64,000 nucleotides of DNA from Cristatella mucedo (GCA_009760855.2 WPIO01000009.1:5584001-5648000); one strand, 5' to 3'. Shown: positions 37,262-45,713, counted from the stretch's first letter. The notes: generated by a model not told the origin, from the sequence alone. Made by a program: numbers and translations.

Positions 37262-37544
37262 GCACGAAACATGCCGACGACGACACAAAGCAGCCACTGG
37301 GGCAGAGCAGCCGGCGCAGCAATGGCAGCGAGGCTCAGTACCTCGCATGAACTCGCGCAGCTTTACGTAGTTGATGGCCAGACGCACGACGGACGCCTTG
37401 TCGAGCTGCTCACGGCAGCCGGCGGGCATCGGCAGCACGGCCAGAATGTCGTCGAACACCTCGCTCTCGCGACCGCGTCGGCATCTGGCCGCTGCTCGCG
37501 ACTTCTCCTTTCTCAACTCCTTCCTCTTCTCCGAAGGAGTGGGC
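22387..37544 (-). CDS. HIF1A: HIF-alpha (hypoxia-inducible factor alpha) gene, spliced, 12 supported exons plus a candidate last exon
   Basis: A bHLH-PAS transcription factor that pairs with ARNT and activates hypoxia genes; prolyl hydroxylation and VHL normally destroy it in oxygen. Exons on the minus strand run 37544-37342, 29413-29271, 29133-28960, 28792-28596, 27079-26973, 26811-26664, 26240-25927, 25507-25458, 24665-24585, 24244-24009, 23646-23264 and 22833-22741, possibly ending in 22529-22387. All introns are GT-AG and every junction keeps frame. The order bHLH, PAS-A, PAS-B, acidic tail with APYIPM separates HIF-alpha from Sim, Trachealess and NPAS relatives, which lack the degradation motif. 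Introns range from 137 bp to 7.9 kb, and the largest carry LINE and SINE copies. The symbol is by family; invertebrates usually have a single HIF-alpha (sima in flies). Total length would be 765 residues if both terminal candidates are right, close to the usual 700-850. Confidence 0.93.
22741..22833 (-). CDS. HIF1A: HIF-alpha exon: basic C-terminal exon
   Basis: A near-perfect acceptor (ctctttttttag|GA) and donor (AATG|gtaagt) enclose 93 nt, phase 1 in and 1 out. The peptide is RPSLKRALSHHEAIS followed by PAKKKSLLTSPN. A basic cluster here recalls the C-terminal nuclear localisation region of vertebrate HIF-alpha (RKRKMEHDGSLF), though similarity is weak. The exon is followed by either the candidate last exon at 22529 or one not found. 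Confidence 0.75.
23264..23646 (-). CDS. HIF1A: HIF-alpha exon: C-terminal low-conservation region
   Basis: The acceptor cttctgtag|A completes a Gly codon; the donor is CCAGG|gtatgt. The 127 codons start SATGHSELSSFLARV and include PSPMAGGTAG, an Ala run, a Leu-rich helix-like stretch (LQALLAQLSHLLSAYGQ) and an acidic and basic tail. No recognised domain. Support is a strong polypyrimidine acceptor, correct phases and a long open frame. It may form part of a transactivation domain. Confidence 0.75.
24009..24244 (-). CDS. HIF1A: HIF-alpha exon: C-terminal oxygen-dependent degradation motif
   Basis: The acceptor is cgttccag|GAC and the donor ACCGG|gtaagt (phase 2). The exon opens with DLDMCMRAPYIPM, the counterpart of human DLDLEMLAPYIPMD around Pro564, the hydroxyproline read by VHL. 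The APYIPM core is intact; the two Leu of the vertebrate LxxLAP motif are Met and Arg here. From memory, several invertebrate HIF-alpha proteins also have MRAP. Downstream residues are low in complexity (Arg-, Pro- and Ala-rich) and show no known domain. Confidence 0.92.
24585..24665 (-). CDS. HIF1A: HIF-alpha exon: short acidic exon before the degradation motif
   Basis: An 81-nt, 27-codon phase 0 exon between ggctgtag|ATG and GATGAG|gtatcg. It encodes MTPVDLSEGLLVDTSCLDAS followed by LDASLDE. It is acidic and lies just before the exon with APYIPM, so the joined peptide reads ...LDASLDE-DLDMCMRAPYIPM. A LINE family B 3' fragment (24731-25112) sits in the upstream intron, inserted antisense to the gene. 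The exon is inferred from sites, phase and composition. Confidence 0.7.
24731..25112 (+). mobile_element. LINE family B 3' end inside HIF intron
   Basis: It encodes GPRLWDSLSQLLRNDIYSPA, then the UTR and the tail (gtattgcattaaattaag). It lies between HIF exons 25458 and 24665, antisense to the gene. Confidence 0.82.
25458..25507 (-). CDS. HIF1A: HIF-alpha exon: short acidic exon
   Basis: A 50-nt exon between cgttgtcag|GT and CCG|gtaagt. It adds GATDLFDDDDSLGSLRP, where the Gly is split with the previous exon. The acidic Phe-Asp-Asp-Asp-Asp cluster continues the character of the preceding exon. Both splice sites are close to consensus and the phases (1 in, 0 out) fit. No family motif of its own identifies it; support comes from phase, sites and composition. 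Confidence 0.75.
25927..26240 (-). CDS. HIF1A: HIF-alpha exon: acidic region after PAS-B
   Basis: The acceptor tgccgtag|T completes a Ser codon from the previous exon. Then 104 codons run to GGCCG|gtgcgt (phase 1). The start, SDVEEVDVVYAQIQ, matches the human segment after PAS-B (SGIIQHDLIFSLQQ). The rest is Ala-rich, then strongly acidic (ALFSDLNCD, LFKDFDGHDDDWLA), as expected for a transactivation or degradation region. The frame stays open another 100 codons past the donor to 25622 and would include QLLAP. The next exon joins in phase only if this donor is used. Confidence 0.85.
26664..26811 (-). CDS. HIF1A: HIF-alpha exon: end of PAS-B
   Basis: The acceptor is ccgggcag|TG and the donor CTCAG|gtgagc (phase 2). 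It encodes YSKGQISTERYRLLVGGGGY, then VWVVTQATVVVSKKTNAPK and QIVCVHTLL. The human counterpart has [27 protein letters not shown] and CIVCVNYVVS. A GGAA-rich tract (26820-26842) sits directly upstream of the acceptor; on the sense strand it is a TTCC pyrimidine tract. Confidence 0.95.
26820..26842. repeat. (GGAA)n in HIF intron
   Basis: Five GGAA units next to the PAS-B exon acceptor; on the sense strand they form its pyrimidine tract. Confidence 0.9.
26973..27079 (-). CDS. HIF1A: HIF-alpha exon: PAS-B core
   Basis: The acceptor is gccccag|T and the donor GATGC|gtgagt. The 35 full codons include LIGKLGYEASALLGTSLYDYVHASD, given here as blocks: LGYEASALLG and SLYDYVHASD. Human HIF-1A has MGYEPEELLG and SIYEYYHALD. 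The first base completes an Asn codon with the two bases from the previous exon. A run of 17 C on the plus strand (27128-27144) lies in the intron about 45 nt upstream of the acceptor. Confidence 0.93.
28397..28524. repeat. (GA)n tract in HIF intron
   Basis: Nearly pure GA with two ccagag interruptions; on the sense strand of the HIF gene it is (CT)n shortly after the donor at 28595. Confidence 0.97.
28596..28792 (-). CDS. HIF1A: HIF-alpha exon: PAS-A/PAS-B linker and start of PAS-B
   Basis: The acceptor is cgtcgcag|GTG and the donor GGAAA|gtgagc (phase 2). The 65 codons begin VVKFTGR, the counterpart of human KVLHCTGH. They then contain LLLTGELIPNP (human LVLICEPIPHP) and MTHHSLDMKMTYYD (human LSRHSLDMKFSYCD). 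The last block starts PAS-B. A 128-bp (GA)n tract begins about 70 nt into the downstream intron. Confidence 0.94.
28960..29133 (-). CDS. HIF1A: HIF-alpha exon: second half of PAS-A
   Basis: A phase 0 exon of exactly 58 codons between cttgcag|TGC and AAG|gtgatc. It encodes NSVYDFVHPCDHDDVRSAL and then FSRMKCTLLPKGR, both diagnostic of HIF PAS-A (SVFDFTHPCDHEE and FLRMKCTLTSRGR in human HIF-1A). The insert between these blocks is shorter than in vertebrates. The exon closes with the KSALYK strand equivalent to human KSATWK. The intron before it is only 137 bp. Confidence 0.96.
29271..29413 (-). CDS. HIF1A: HIF-alpha exon: first half of PAS-A
   Basis: The acceptor is ctctgtag|AC and the donor CCCAG|gtaatt. 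The 47 codons contain the PAS-A start: a SFSHFLLLLDDAG strand pair, then EIVYVTENISKILGLSQ. This matches the HIF PAS-A core (GFxxVLTxDGDMIYxSDNVxKxxGLTQ). The exon breaks right after GLSQ, which I recall as the position of a vertebrate HIF intron. Phase 1 in, phase 0 out. The upstream intron is about 7.9 kb and holds LINE family A fragments at 30.1-31.2 kb, SINEs and a (CAG)n tract. Confidence 0.93.
30100..30550 (-). mobile_element. LINE family A degenerate copy in HIF intron
   Basis: The minus strand carries the 3' part of the ORF and UTR with many indels; recognisable parts include the sequences for AKLMQNSAASLVF and HILPLL at 30480-30530. It lies in the large intron between bHLH and PAS-A exons, in the same orientation as the gene. 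Confidence 0.7.
30845..31215 (-). mobile_element. LINE family A 3' end in HIF intron
   Basis: On the plus strand: AAT-rich run, the tail (agagaactaaatctctt), the AGCATGCATATGCACA-type UTR motifs and the end of the ORF up to about 31215. A second insertion next to the previous copy. Confidence 0.75.
32800..32885 (-). mobile_element. LINE family A tail fragment
   Basis: Only the last 80 bp of the family tail with a (TTA) run; no ORF part remains. Confidence 0.65.
33370..33545 (+). mobile_element. LINE family B 3' UTR fragment
   Basis: Matches the UTR and tail (tgtattacattaagttac); an internal deletion removes the ccgaatgcgtaccgaaagcc part. Confidence 0.72.
33900..34070 (+). mobile_element. 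SINE family 2 in HIF intron
   Basis: Head tggtttggcccagcggttag, B box gggctcgagccc, tail cgcctgaatagaca, AT-rich end and then a (CA)n run (34072-34092). Confidence 0.75.
34380..34552 (-). mobile_element. SINE family 1 (minus) in HIF intron
   Basis: Reverse complement of the family 1 structure: tail at the left (aaataaatcctagctgatt), head gtgagccgtgatggcacact at the right end. Confidence 0.85.
34740..34895 (+). mobile_element. SINE family 2 in HIF intron
   Basis: Head catggttagggtgcttacct, B box ggctggagccc, tail cagaatagagatcgagctct, AT-rich end. Confidence 0.72.
35228..35365 (-). mobile_element. SINE family 1-like, diverged (minus)
   Basis: Right-to-left order of head, body (ggatcgccagttgcacga on plus) and tail (agctaattcagcagcctca). 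Heavily decayed. Confidence 0.55.
36640..36705 (+). mobile_element. SINE family 1, 3' end only
   Basis: gtaaaagctcttctgcagct, atacaaaagaggctgg and a T-rich tail; the tRNA head is missing. Confidence 0.6.
37180..37261. repeat. (CAG)n, about 27 units, in HIF intron
   Basis: A pure CAG run on the plus strand, CTG on the sense strand of the HIF gene, starting 80 nt after the bHLH exon donor. Confidence 0.97.
37342..37544 (-). CDS. HIF1A: HIF-alpha exon: bHLH DNA-binding domain
   Basis: The acceptor is gtcgcag| and the donor GCGAG|gtactg. The exon encodes one base of a split codon, then 67 residues. The basic region reads RKEKSRAAARCRRGRESEVF, and helix 2 contains LDKASVVRLAINY. These match the HIF/EPAS1 bHLH closely (KEKSRDAARxRRxKExEVF and LDKASxMRLxIxxL in the family). 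The Glu-Ser-Glu-Val-Phe end of the basic region and the Leu-Asp-Lys-Ala-Ser start of helix 2 are class I bHLH-PAS hallmarks. It ends in phase 1 (G|), which joins to AC of the next exon to make Asp. A (CTG)n tract lies 80 nt into the following intron. Confidence 0.95.
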
Positions 37545-38279
37545 CTGCGACGACAAACGAACGACGCCGGGCGCCAAATAAATATGGGCTGCGGTCTAAA
37601 TAAATAATAAATAAAATAAATAAACAAGGGCCACGGTCGTGTTGCAGAAAAGAAAAGTCGGCATGCCGGCCACCACAGGAGCAGCACTCTCGCAGCACCG
37701 GTGGCGGCTCAAAACACCGAAAAAGGAGACTGGTTGAAGAAAGGGGGCAAAGTGTGTGACTGCTGCTGCTGACCACCAATACGTCGACAGGCGCTGCCGC
37801 GTGCGACAAGGCTGAGCACAACCTGGGCGTCCTCTCTTTTGGCATGCACGGCTGTACCTGCGATTTGATCCCTTCCCACGTCCCGACACAAGGACTTCTC
37901 TCAACTCCCTTTCCCTTACAGTATGTAAGGCTAACGTTCGCACTAGGATGCAGCCAACTTTCTCAAATTGAACGACAAAAAAAACCAATGCACTAGCTAT
38001 GGGCACGCCTAATGTTACTCGGAAATTGGAAATCTTGACCTTCAAAACAGGCTGGGCCAGCATGAGGTCAAGCAAGGGGCACCTGCAGGAAATCTGGGAG
38101 TTCAACAGAAATCCAGTGGAAATCCTGTTCAAGTGATCTACGCATAATTGCAAAAGTTTGGACCTACTCAGACAAAGGATAGAACAGCCTAGCTGGGGGG
38201 GGGGGCATTTGTGAAGCCCAATCTAGACTTCTTTACCTCACTACTAGTAAGGTCTTCCCATCTATGCAATAAGATGCTT

Positions 38280-38790
38280 ACACTTAGTGCAAGCTCGGCA
38301 GTTTACATCACTTCTCACCGATCTGCACTGACTGCATATCAAGGGGTTTATCGACTTCACAATTCTGTCACTCACCTTTAGGTCCCTTCCTTCCCTTGCT
38401 CAAGCCCGATTACCTAAAATACTTCCTAATCAGGCTTCGTGTCGGTCCACTCTCTCTTATGACTCGTTTAGCTGTGCCTGTAACCAACTTCACATCCTTA
38501 CGAGACCGTGCCTTTAGTTCGTATGGTGTTAAAGCCAAGAACTCACTCCCGACTGATGTTACTACAGCCCCGGAGCTGGCGACATTATTTAAAAAGAAGA
38601 TAAAAAACCTATCTCCTCTTCACAGCATTTGCTGGGACCACGTGAGATGTCCTTCGTGTGCTCACGCACGCAGACACCATGCAAGCTATTACTAACCGAT
38701 TCACGTGCCTCCTGGCGCCTGCATATGCAAAGTGCCTGAAAGGGGATTTAGTTCTCTTGGGTTGCTATGCTTACGGATGCCTTATTACTA
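38280..38790 (+). mobile_element. LINE family A-related copy (diverged subfamily)
   Basis: It encodes LPKYFLIRLRVGPLSLM-like sequence and FTSLRDRAFSSYGVKAKNSL, aligned to the FGDRAFSSYAPKAWNSL block, with a different 3' UTR and an aaaggggatttagttctctt tail. It lies in the interval between the candidate first HIF exon and the bHLH exon. Confidence 0.65.
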
Positions 38791-40089
38791 TTATTCTTGT
38801 TAAAGTTATTAATATTCCTGCACCCAAACAGCATGCAACCAGCACAGTGCAACCAACACAGCGGCTACCCGAAGTGCATTGCCTGCTGCACTTCCCGACA
38901 TACTACGGTGCACTGCAGCACGGTGCACTCGATTTCGGGTATAAAAGTGACTGCACACTGCAAGCACACCTTGCTGCAGCAGCCAGCGTACGGTATGCAG
39001 GGAAGGAAGAATGTGCGTATCACGGCGGCAGCTCTTCCCAGCCAGCACGCCCGAGCTGGCTGGCATGCGGCCACAGCTGCCCCACCCCCTACAACCATGA
39101 CTGCGAACTGCCAGACAGTCCTGCAAAAGCACAGTAGGTGCCGATTGATAAGGGTCGGGTCGCCAGGATAGCAGTGCTCGTCCTCGGATGCTCTTTGTTT
39201 CAGCTCTTCCATCCTCTACGCACCTAGTGTCAACTTTCAATTGTAATGAAGAAGAAATGGATGACCTGTGGATTAAAAGTGGCATCCTTTTCTAAAGCCA
39301 CGTGTGGCACAAAGCTTTGACTGATACGTACTACTCGCTCCGTGACCTGATTTCAAGAAATATTTACAGCCAGTACCTAAATCTTACTAAAATGGAAGCA
39401 TACTGGAAGAAGCTTTATGATTTTGCAAATGTTTGCTGGATCTGACGATCTTAATTTACACCAGCCGATTAAGCGATTATCAAGTGGGCCAAGCCCAAGA
39501 GAAGAGCCGAGTGCTTGACCTCACTTTCTTTTTTTTATATATTTCCATCCATTGAAAATGTTTGCCAAATCGTGAGCTAGATTTACCAAGCATCGCGCAG
39601 CCACAGGAGAACTGCTGAGACTATGTTAAGTTTCACAAGCTTGAGCAGGTGCAACCTGTCTCACACGGTCTACGAAACATTCCTCCCACAGCCAGTGGGC
39701 AGCGGTCACCAAGCAAGACAACAGTGATCACCCAAAGGTCCCCTCCAGCATGATCAGGCGCAGAAGATGTCAGTAGGGTGGATTCTGGATCGCCAGGTAT
39801 AGGGTTCTAACTCCTGAACCTTCATTTGCTACAAAATATGGACGGTTGTTCAGAGGCTCGTTTCTACGGACTTCGGAGTTATAGTCCATAGCACCCCGAG
39901 AGGCCACCCAGAAAGCAAGGGCATCATCCAGAGTGAAGTCTCAAAAAAATTACAGCAGCCAGGCGACATTGCAAGTCGGCATGAAGCCACCCCGACGTCA
40001 AAGGCAATAAAGCTGATTAGCATTCAAAAGAGCACCACCTGACCTCGAGGGATTGCTATAACTGCAAAAACTCCAGGAAACTAGTCGTT

Positions 40090-40365
40090 TTTTGCTCTTG
40101 GGTGCTTAACATGCTTACTTTCGCATGATTCGTTGCATGCCACGGGTCATACTAGCCGGCAGCAGGCCAAGAGGAATTTCATGCATGCTTTAGTATGCTG
40201 GCCCAAGCATGATACTTGATACTTATTTGCTTTTGCATGCTTGATTTTGCATGCATGACACTAAACCTTGGCTGGTGATTCTATTGTAGCAAATTGTGAA
40301 TCGCCTGGATAGAGATTTAGTTATCTCTTAGGGTGCTATATGAACAACCTATTATTATTATTAGT
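40090..40365 (+). mobile_element. LINE/SINE 3' UTR fragment with shared tail
   Basis: Repeated gcatgc motifs, then gtgaatcgcctggatagaga and a stable ATT run. The gcttttgcatgcttga part recurs at 52690-52760, indicating a repeat family related to the diverged family A copy. Confidence 0.5.
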
Positions 40366-40929
40366 AGTAGTACTAGCCTGCCTGCACCAGTGAATAATGG
40401 CTGGAATACTCCAACTTGGCTTTGGAAGGTGGGATCAGTGTCTATTGACCAAGCTGGTGAGCTCCAACGGCTGCCAAGCTTGAGTCCTTAGTTAATGGAA
40501 CCAAATATGTATGCTAAGCAAAATAAAAACATTTCGAAATTATATTTGTTTCTTATAAAACGACCAAAAATCCTATGAAATGTATGTGTACAGCATACGG
40601 TAGCATATCAGCATTGAGTTATGTACACTAGCCGTAGTGACCTGCCAACCACCGTTAAATCTAGCTCGCAACCGTGAAAAATCAAGGAACTGTATGTCAG
40701 GCCTAAGTGTCCCACTGGTCTCTTGACTTCCGGCAATCCGAAGTATGCAAAGCCAGTCAAAAAGATTTTCAGGGGGAGACAGGCTGACTGGAACAGCTTC
40801 TCGATCCGTGTCATTCACCATCTTAGTAAATTCATCACTTCCACAGCAGTCTTCGAATACTTTCTGACCCACTTGCATCATCCTGCCATTATGCACTTGC
40901 ATTATGCACTATGCACTTGCATCATCCTG

Positions 40930-41880
40930 CCATTACTCCCCCACCACGTTAGGCATCGTATCACCAGCTTTTCTGACTCATATCGTTTAGCTAAACCTCG
41001 TAAGTTCTTCAACACTGTTGGAGACCGTGCTTTTAGCTCGTATGCTCCCAAAGCCTGGAACTCACTCCGACTTGCGTCACGACATCCCCTGACTTTACGA
41101 CATTTAAAAAGAAGCTTAAAGGGCACGTTAACCACATCATTTAGTGGGTCCTCGTGATTCGTCCTGGAAAAGCTAAAGCTCAAGATCGGCTCTGCCAGCA
41201 TCTCCTGTTGAATCTACACGAAATCTAGGTGTTATGTTCCAAAGTGACCTTTCGTTAGACGACCACATCAGCTCCACAATCAAGTCTACCTACTTTCAGC
41301 TACATAACGTTGCTAAAATTCGGGTTTGTTTAGATAAGGATACCACGTCTACGTTGGTCCATGCATTTGTGACATCCCGTCTTGACTTCTGCAACTCACT
41401 GCTAGCCGGTCTGTCGGCCGGTGCAATCAGGTGCTTACAGCTGGTGAAAAACTCTGCAGCTAGGCTTGTCTGTTGCGAGTGCCGCAGTTGCCACATCACA
41501 CCACTTCTCACCGACCTGCACTGGCTCCCAGTCAAGCAACGTATCGACAAAGGTTTTATCGCTAACTCTTAGACCCTTTCATTGTTTGGCTCCAGCCTAC
41601 CTATCAGATCTATTGCCCCACCAGGCTAAGCATCGTACCACAAGCTTTTTGGAATCTAACAGTTTACCAATACATCGTACAATCCTCAAATTTTTTGGAG
41701 ACAGTGCCTTTAGTTTGTATGCTCCCAAAGGTTGGAGCTCTCCCAACTTCCGTCACGACCTCCCCCTGACTTGACTTCCCATTCAATCATGCTTCATTTG
41801 CAGCAAATGTAAAGCGCCTAGAAAGAGATTGAGTTCCCTGAGGGCGCTTTACCAATAATAATAATAATAATAATAATAAT
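40930..41880 (+). mobile_element. LINE family A, two adjoining fragments
   Basis: 40930-41160 encodes the end of the ORF (GDRAFSSYAPKAWNSL, HLKRSLKG). 41190-41880 restarts further upstream in the element (NLGVMFQSDLSLDDHIS, LVHAFVTSRLDFCNSLLAG, PLLTDLHWLPVKQRID) with frameshifts near 41550, and ends in the tail and (AAT)n. Overlapping content in direct order suggests two insertions or a tandem rearrangement. Confidence 0.82.
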
Positions 41881-41985
41881 GCACTTGATAAAGTGCCATC
41901 AAAGAACTGATAAAGCGCCACCAGATAACTCAATCTCTTTCTAGGTGCTTTACATTTGCCGCAAATGAAGTGTTATTGTTATTAT
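41862..41985 (-). mobile_element. LINE family A tail, inverted, plus (AAT)n
   Basis: Directly after the plus-strand copy, the same tail occurs on the minus strand (gcactt...aatctctttctagg). The two copies meet tail to tail through an (AAT)n run at 41860-41880. Confidence 0.75.
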
Positions 41986-42619
41986 TATATTGAGTACTCA
42001 GGTGCCAGTATTCGGGAGTCCAGTGGGTGTAGCGTTCATTTTGCTCACTTCAGCCCGTCGTATGTAGCTCAGGGCTCAGCCACGTGCTTTCTTAGCCAGT
42101 CGCCGGATTCTGCTAGGAGACAAGTCGACAGGGCTGCATTCACTATTTAGGTCCTTGGAGCAGCTTCCAAGGGAGCAATGTTCAACTGCTGTTCAAATGG
42201 AACTCTTCTCCACTTTGGTCTTCAAAGTTCTCATTCGAAATCTTGCTAGCTCCATATAGACGGCCGAAATGAGGTAGGAAAGGCTGGAAAGTCAGCACAT
42301 ATTCACCCGGAACCGCAAAAAAATTCGTCTTTAAAGATTTTCCTACGAATTATATGTAAAAACCCGTTGGATTTTTAAAAACGGTCAATTTTGCAAATTT
42401 TCCATCGGCTAAGAACTCCGTTGGACAGATGCACATACCGGTGCTAAAAGATCCATTTTTTCTGTTGCTAAGCACTACCTCTCTGAGCCGCTAAGCTGCT
42501 CTCAGGCTACACAAATAGGAATTTCAGCGTGTACGCACATACCCATGCACACATGCTCACACGCAAACACAAGTACAACACACATGCAAGTAGTCACACA
42601 GGAGTTCACACATAGAGCG

Positions 42620-42658
42620 CCAATATATACACCGCACGCACACACACACGCACGCACG

Positions 42659-42713
<55 letters not shown>
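42620..42713. repeat. (CA)n tract with CACG variants
   Basis: CA/CG-rich microsatellite, pure CA in 42667-42711. Confidence 0.93.
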
Positions 42714-42714
<1 letters not shown>

Positions 42715-42904
42715 AAGCTCCAGCGTCATATGACACACATGTTCTGCTAGTTGCCGCTTGCCCGTCTTGCTGCTTGTAGGCGCCTAAACCTGCAGCAATA
42801 CTCGCCTGTCGCAAACGTCGCGGAGAGCGCCATATCACGCTGCCGCACGTCTCACCGACTTCCCAGCAAGCCCCGGCTTCCCAGCAAGCAGCAAGCATCG
42901 AGTT

Positions 42905-43062
42905 AATCATTGTCATCCAATTTCTCTTGTTCACACAAACACACACATACACACGCTTGCACACACAAACACTTAAGCTTGCACACACAAACACTTAAGT
43001 TTGTACACACAAACACTTAAGCTTGCACACACGCGCACGGGCACGCACGCACACACAGCTGC
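42905..43062. repeat. CA-rich region with a 24-bp tandem repeat
   Basis: Units of cttgcacacacaaacacttaag repeat three times at 42955-43030, flanked by CA-rich sequence. Confidence 0.85.
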
Positions 43063-43159
43063 ATAGACACTATGAACACAGCTGCTGGACCAAGACCAAC
43101 ACCGGAACTACTGAGTTATAGGACATTACAGGTAACGGCTTTGCTCTCCCCCCCCCCCT

Positions 43160-43215
43160 TATCGAGTTCGGCAAATCTACATGGCCCTTATCGAGTTCGG
43201 CAAATCCATATGTGG
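43160..43215. repeat. 28-bp tandem pair
   Basis: The unit cccttatcgagttcggcaaa occurs twice, preceded by a run of 10 C. Confidence 0.85.
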
Positions 43216-43264
43216 ACACCAAAAGCAGCAGCAGTAGTAGCAGCAACAACCGTATAGTAGCAGC

Positions 43265-43480
43265 AGTAATAATAATACTAACAATAAATCATGTGTATAG
43301 CACCCTCAGAGCACCCTAATCTCTCTCTAGGCACTTCAACATATGCTGTAAAGGAAGCATGATCATATGGCTAGTAATAGCACGCACAACGTCAACAAGG
43401 ATAACAGTTAGAGGTGGCATGCACAGGGTCAGCATGCAAAGATGGTTAGCGGCAGCATGCACACACAAAACGTGTGCCCT
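43265..43480 (-). mobile_element. LINE family A 3' UTR fragment
   Basis: AAT-rich run, tail (accctaatctctctctagg) and the GGCATGCACAGGGTCAGCAT UTR motif, as in the copy at 2.4-2.5 kb. Confidence 0.7.
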
Positions 43481-44134
43481 CGACAGCTGTTCGCCGGTCA
43501 TTTGCACGGTCAGTGTCCAGAGCGCCACGCCCACTAGCTCCCCCCCAAGCTCGCTCGCTCCGCCTATTACCTTCGCCACGCCCACATTACGCCCCGCCCC
43601 CAGCCTCAGCAAGAAAACAAGGTGCCTCGAAACGCCGGCGCCTCTGATTGGGTGCCTGCTGGAACCGTTTCGAAGCATCAGGGTGCACATGCACCCAGCC
43701 TTCGCTGCTCGGGCGCCCAGAGCTACATCGCTGAGGGGGGCCCCCGAATGAAGTTGGGGGGGGGGAGGTCACTGGTGGGGGAAGGGGAGTGAAGGATTTT
43801 GTTTAGAAAGAGAGAGGATGAGTCTTCAAAAGGGGGGGTCCTGGGGGAACGAATGGGGACGAATAGGGAGGAGGAACGGCGGCGGACAGGAGGGCGATGG
43901 AGCGACTGAAAGGGTCGAGGAAGGACGACTGGGAGCGAGGATGGAGAGGGCAGGCAGCAGGACAGGTTGCGCAGGATGTGGGGTGACGTTGACGATGGGC
44001 GCCGTGCTTGTAAGCTTCGGCGGCAGTTGGAGTTGAAATAGTAAAGAAAAATTCACGCCGTCGCCTCCTAGCACAGCACCGCCGAACTAACGACAAACGC
44101 GGTCGCGAAGCCGCAGCGCCTCAATCCTTCAAAC

Positions 44135-44292
44135 AAATAAACAAATAAGCATTTCCATAGCGCCACCGCCCCCCAAAGAGAACCTAATCTCAATTCATGC
44201 TCTTCACATATGCCACGAGGGTCGAGCCGACGGCCTCAAGCCAGACCACGATCGGGGCGAGTGCCATAACCGCTGGGCCAAACCAGCGCGGC
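44135..44292 (-). mobile_element. SINE family 2 (minus)
   Basis: Tail gcatgaattgagattaggtt, head gctggtttggcccagcggtt. It lies at the left end of the CpG-rich segment. Confidence 0.72.
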
Positions 44293-44755
44293 ATCAAAGC
44301 TCGGCGGCGTCGGAGGACGACAGCGGCGGCGGCATATCTGCTACTCACAGCCTTTGCTGTACAGCGATTATTTTGGGTCACTTATTAGAGGATGAACCGG
44401 TCAACGAGCGGCTTGGTGGTCCAGGAGGGAACGCGTCCGCCGGCGCGCCGAGACAAGAAGCGAGAAGCTCGGCGGCGAGCGCCAGCGGGTCGCGCGCCGC
44501 GCTCCGGAAACGGTACAACTACGTCGACGGTCGCTTATCGCGCAGCTCCACAGGCGCACGCACTCCACAGACGCACGCTCTATAACTAGCGCTACAGCCT
44601 GAACCAAGGAACTGTATCAAGACGCGCGAGCCAAGGGAGCTACTCGGCGCACGCGCAGACGGTAAACGGAAAGGCGCTACACGCGCGACGACGCGGTCGA
44701 CGTGCTGGCCAGGGCCGAGGAGCAGCGTCGTCGCGTTCACCCGGAGGACACTTAC

Positions 44756-44781
44756 TTGCGATCCTTCAGGATTGGTATCAT
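44756..44781 (-). CDS. Candidate first coding exon of the HIF-alpha gene
   Basis: The bHLH exon starts with one base that needs two bases from upstream. Here an ATG at 44781 opens a short frame (MIPILKDR plus AA) ending at a strong donor AA|gtaagt, and AA plus G gives Lys. The joined N-terminus, a short basic stretch before the bHLH, is typical of HIF-alpha. An in-frame TGA lies eight codons upstream of the ATG, and the base at -3 is A. The site lies in a CpG-rich segment (about 44.1-45.2 kb) that would suit a promoter. It is only 26 nt, so chance is a real possibility. A second 26-nt candidate of the same phase exists at 51114-51089. Confidence 0.35.
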
Positions 44782-45593
44782 TTTTAGGCGTTCCTCGCGA
44801 TTTCAGGTCATCTGCACCTACGACGCTAGCAAGGGTTATGAATCCGAGCAGCACGGGCGGCGGTGCGTGCCCGACTCCTGCACTCAGAGCCAGTACCGGA
44901 TTTACGTCACGGCGCCGTGACCTGTCGGCTCGCCATCACGTAGGGCCGCGCGCAGGCGCACCTCCACGGCTCGTGGCCTTGAGCCAACTACTGCCGCCCC
45001 TATGGCAGGCGGCCATTGGATCCAAGAGAGAGTCGCGCAGCTCCCGTGCAGCAGCCGCACGAGAGCTGCGGATATGGAACCCGTCCAGCCGCACGCGTGG
45101 GGGCGCCTGTCATCAACTATCGCAACGGCTTATGCCGCGACCGCGGACGCTGACCGAGCGAATCTCCTGCGCGATCTGTCCTAGGTGACCTTTCAGCGGC
45201 TGACCGCTTCAGCGTCCAGCAGTTCGGTTTTCCTTACTTCCAGTAACGTAACGTAGCAAAACTAGGGCCTGATTAGGTTCAGACGAGCACTTGCTGAAGG
45301 AGCTGCGGCGCTGCCGGTCTATCGACAACGAAGCCTGTCACAGCCAAGCTTATTAATAGCTGGCACCGAACTGACGCGCCAGGTTCCGCCTCTTCGTGGC
45401 CCTCAGATCCTTTATGGACGATAAAGTAGCTGTTCCATTCCTGCTTACAGTCGGCAGCAGAAGCTTCTGCTTTGCACGTCTAAGACTGCGGAACTCACTA
45501 CTATCACTGTTACGCAATGACATCTATCACTCTTGCTGCCGACTTCGACGCATCCTTTTCAGGCGTCCTGAGCCACTGCTTTCAGGCTCGCCC

Positions 45594-45696
45594 AGATCGA
45601 TGTCTGGCAGAGGTCGTGGGCTCTAGCCCCTCCCCCCCCCGTGGTATGTAGCGCCTGCATAGAGATTAAGTTCTCCTAGGGCGCTATACAAATGAA
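45594..45696 (+). mobile_element. SINE family 2, 5'-truncated, inside LINE B
   Basis: Starts at the B-box region (gtcgtgggctctagcccc) and ends with agcgcctgcatagagattaa and ctatacaaatgaaatat, running into (TA)n. Confidence 0.7.
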
Positions 45697-45713
45697 ATAT
45701 ATATATATGTATG

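Larger units (their letters stand above)
44060..45200 (-). promoter_or_regulatory. CpG-rich segment, possible HIF-alpha promoter region
   Basis: CG dinucleotides are frequent (for example 44410-44560 and 44640-44700) against a CG-poor neighbourhood. It overlaps a SINE2 copy at its left end and contains the candidate first HIF exon. The promoter role is inference from composition and position only. Confidence 0.3.

Noticed and set aside
37170-37330. Long Ala, Ser or Cys homopolymer reading frames
   Set aside because: Products of the (CAG)n tract in an intron, not real proteins.
43500-44100. G-rich frames and possible regulatory G-quadruplex runs
   Set aside because: Runs of G are visible, but nothing beyond composition supports a feature.
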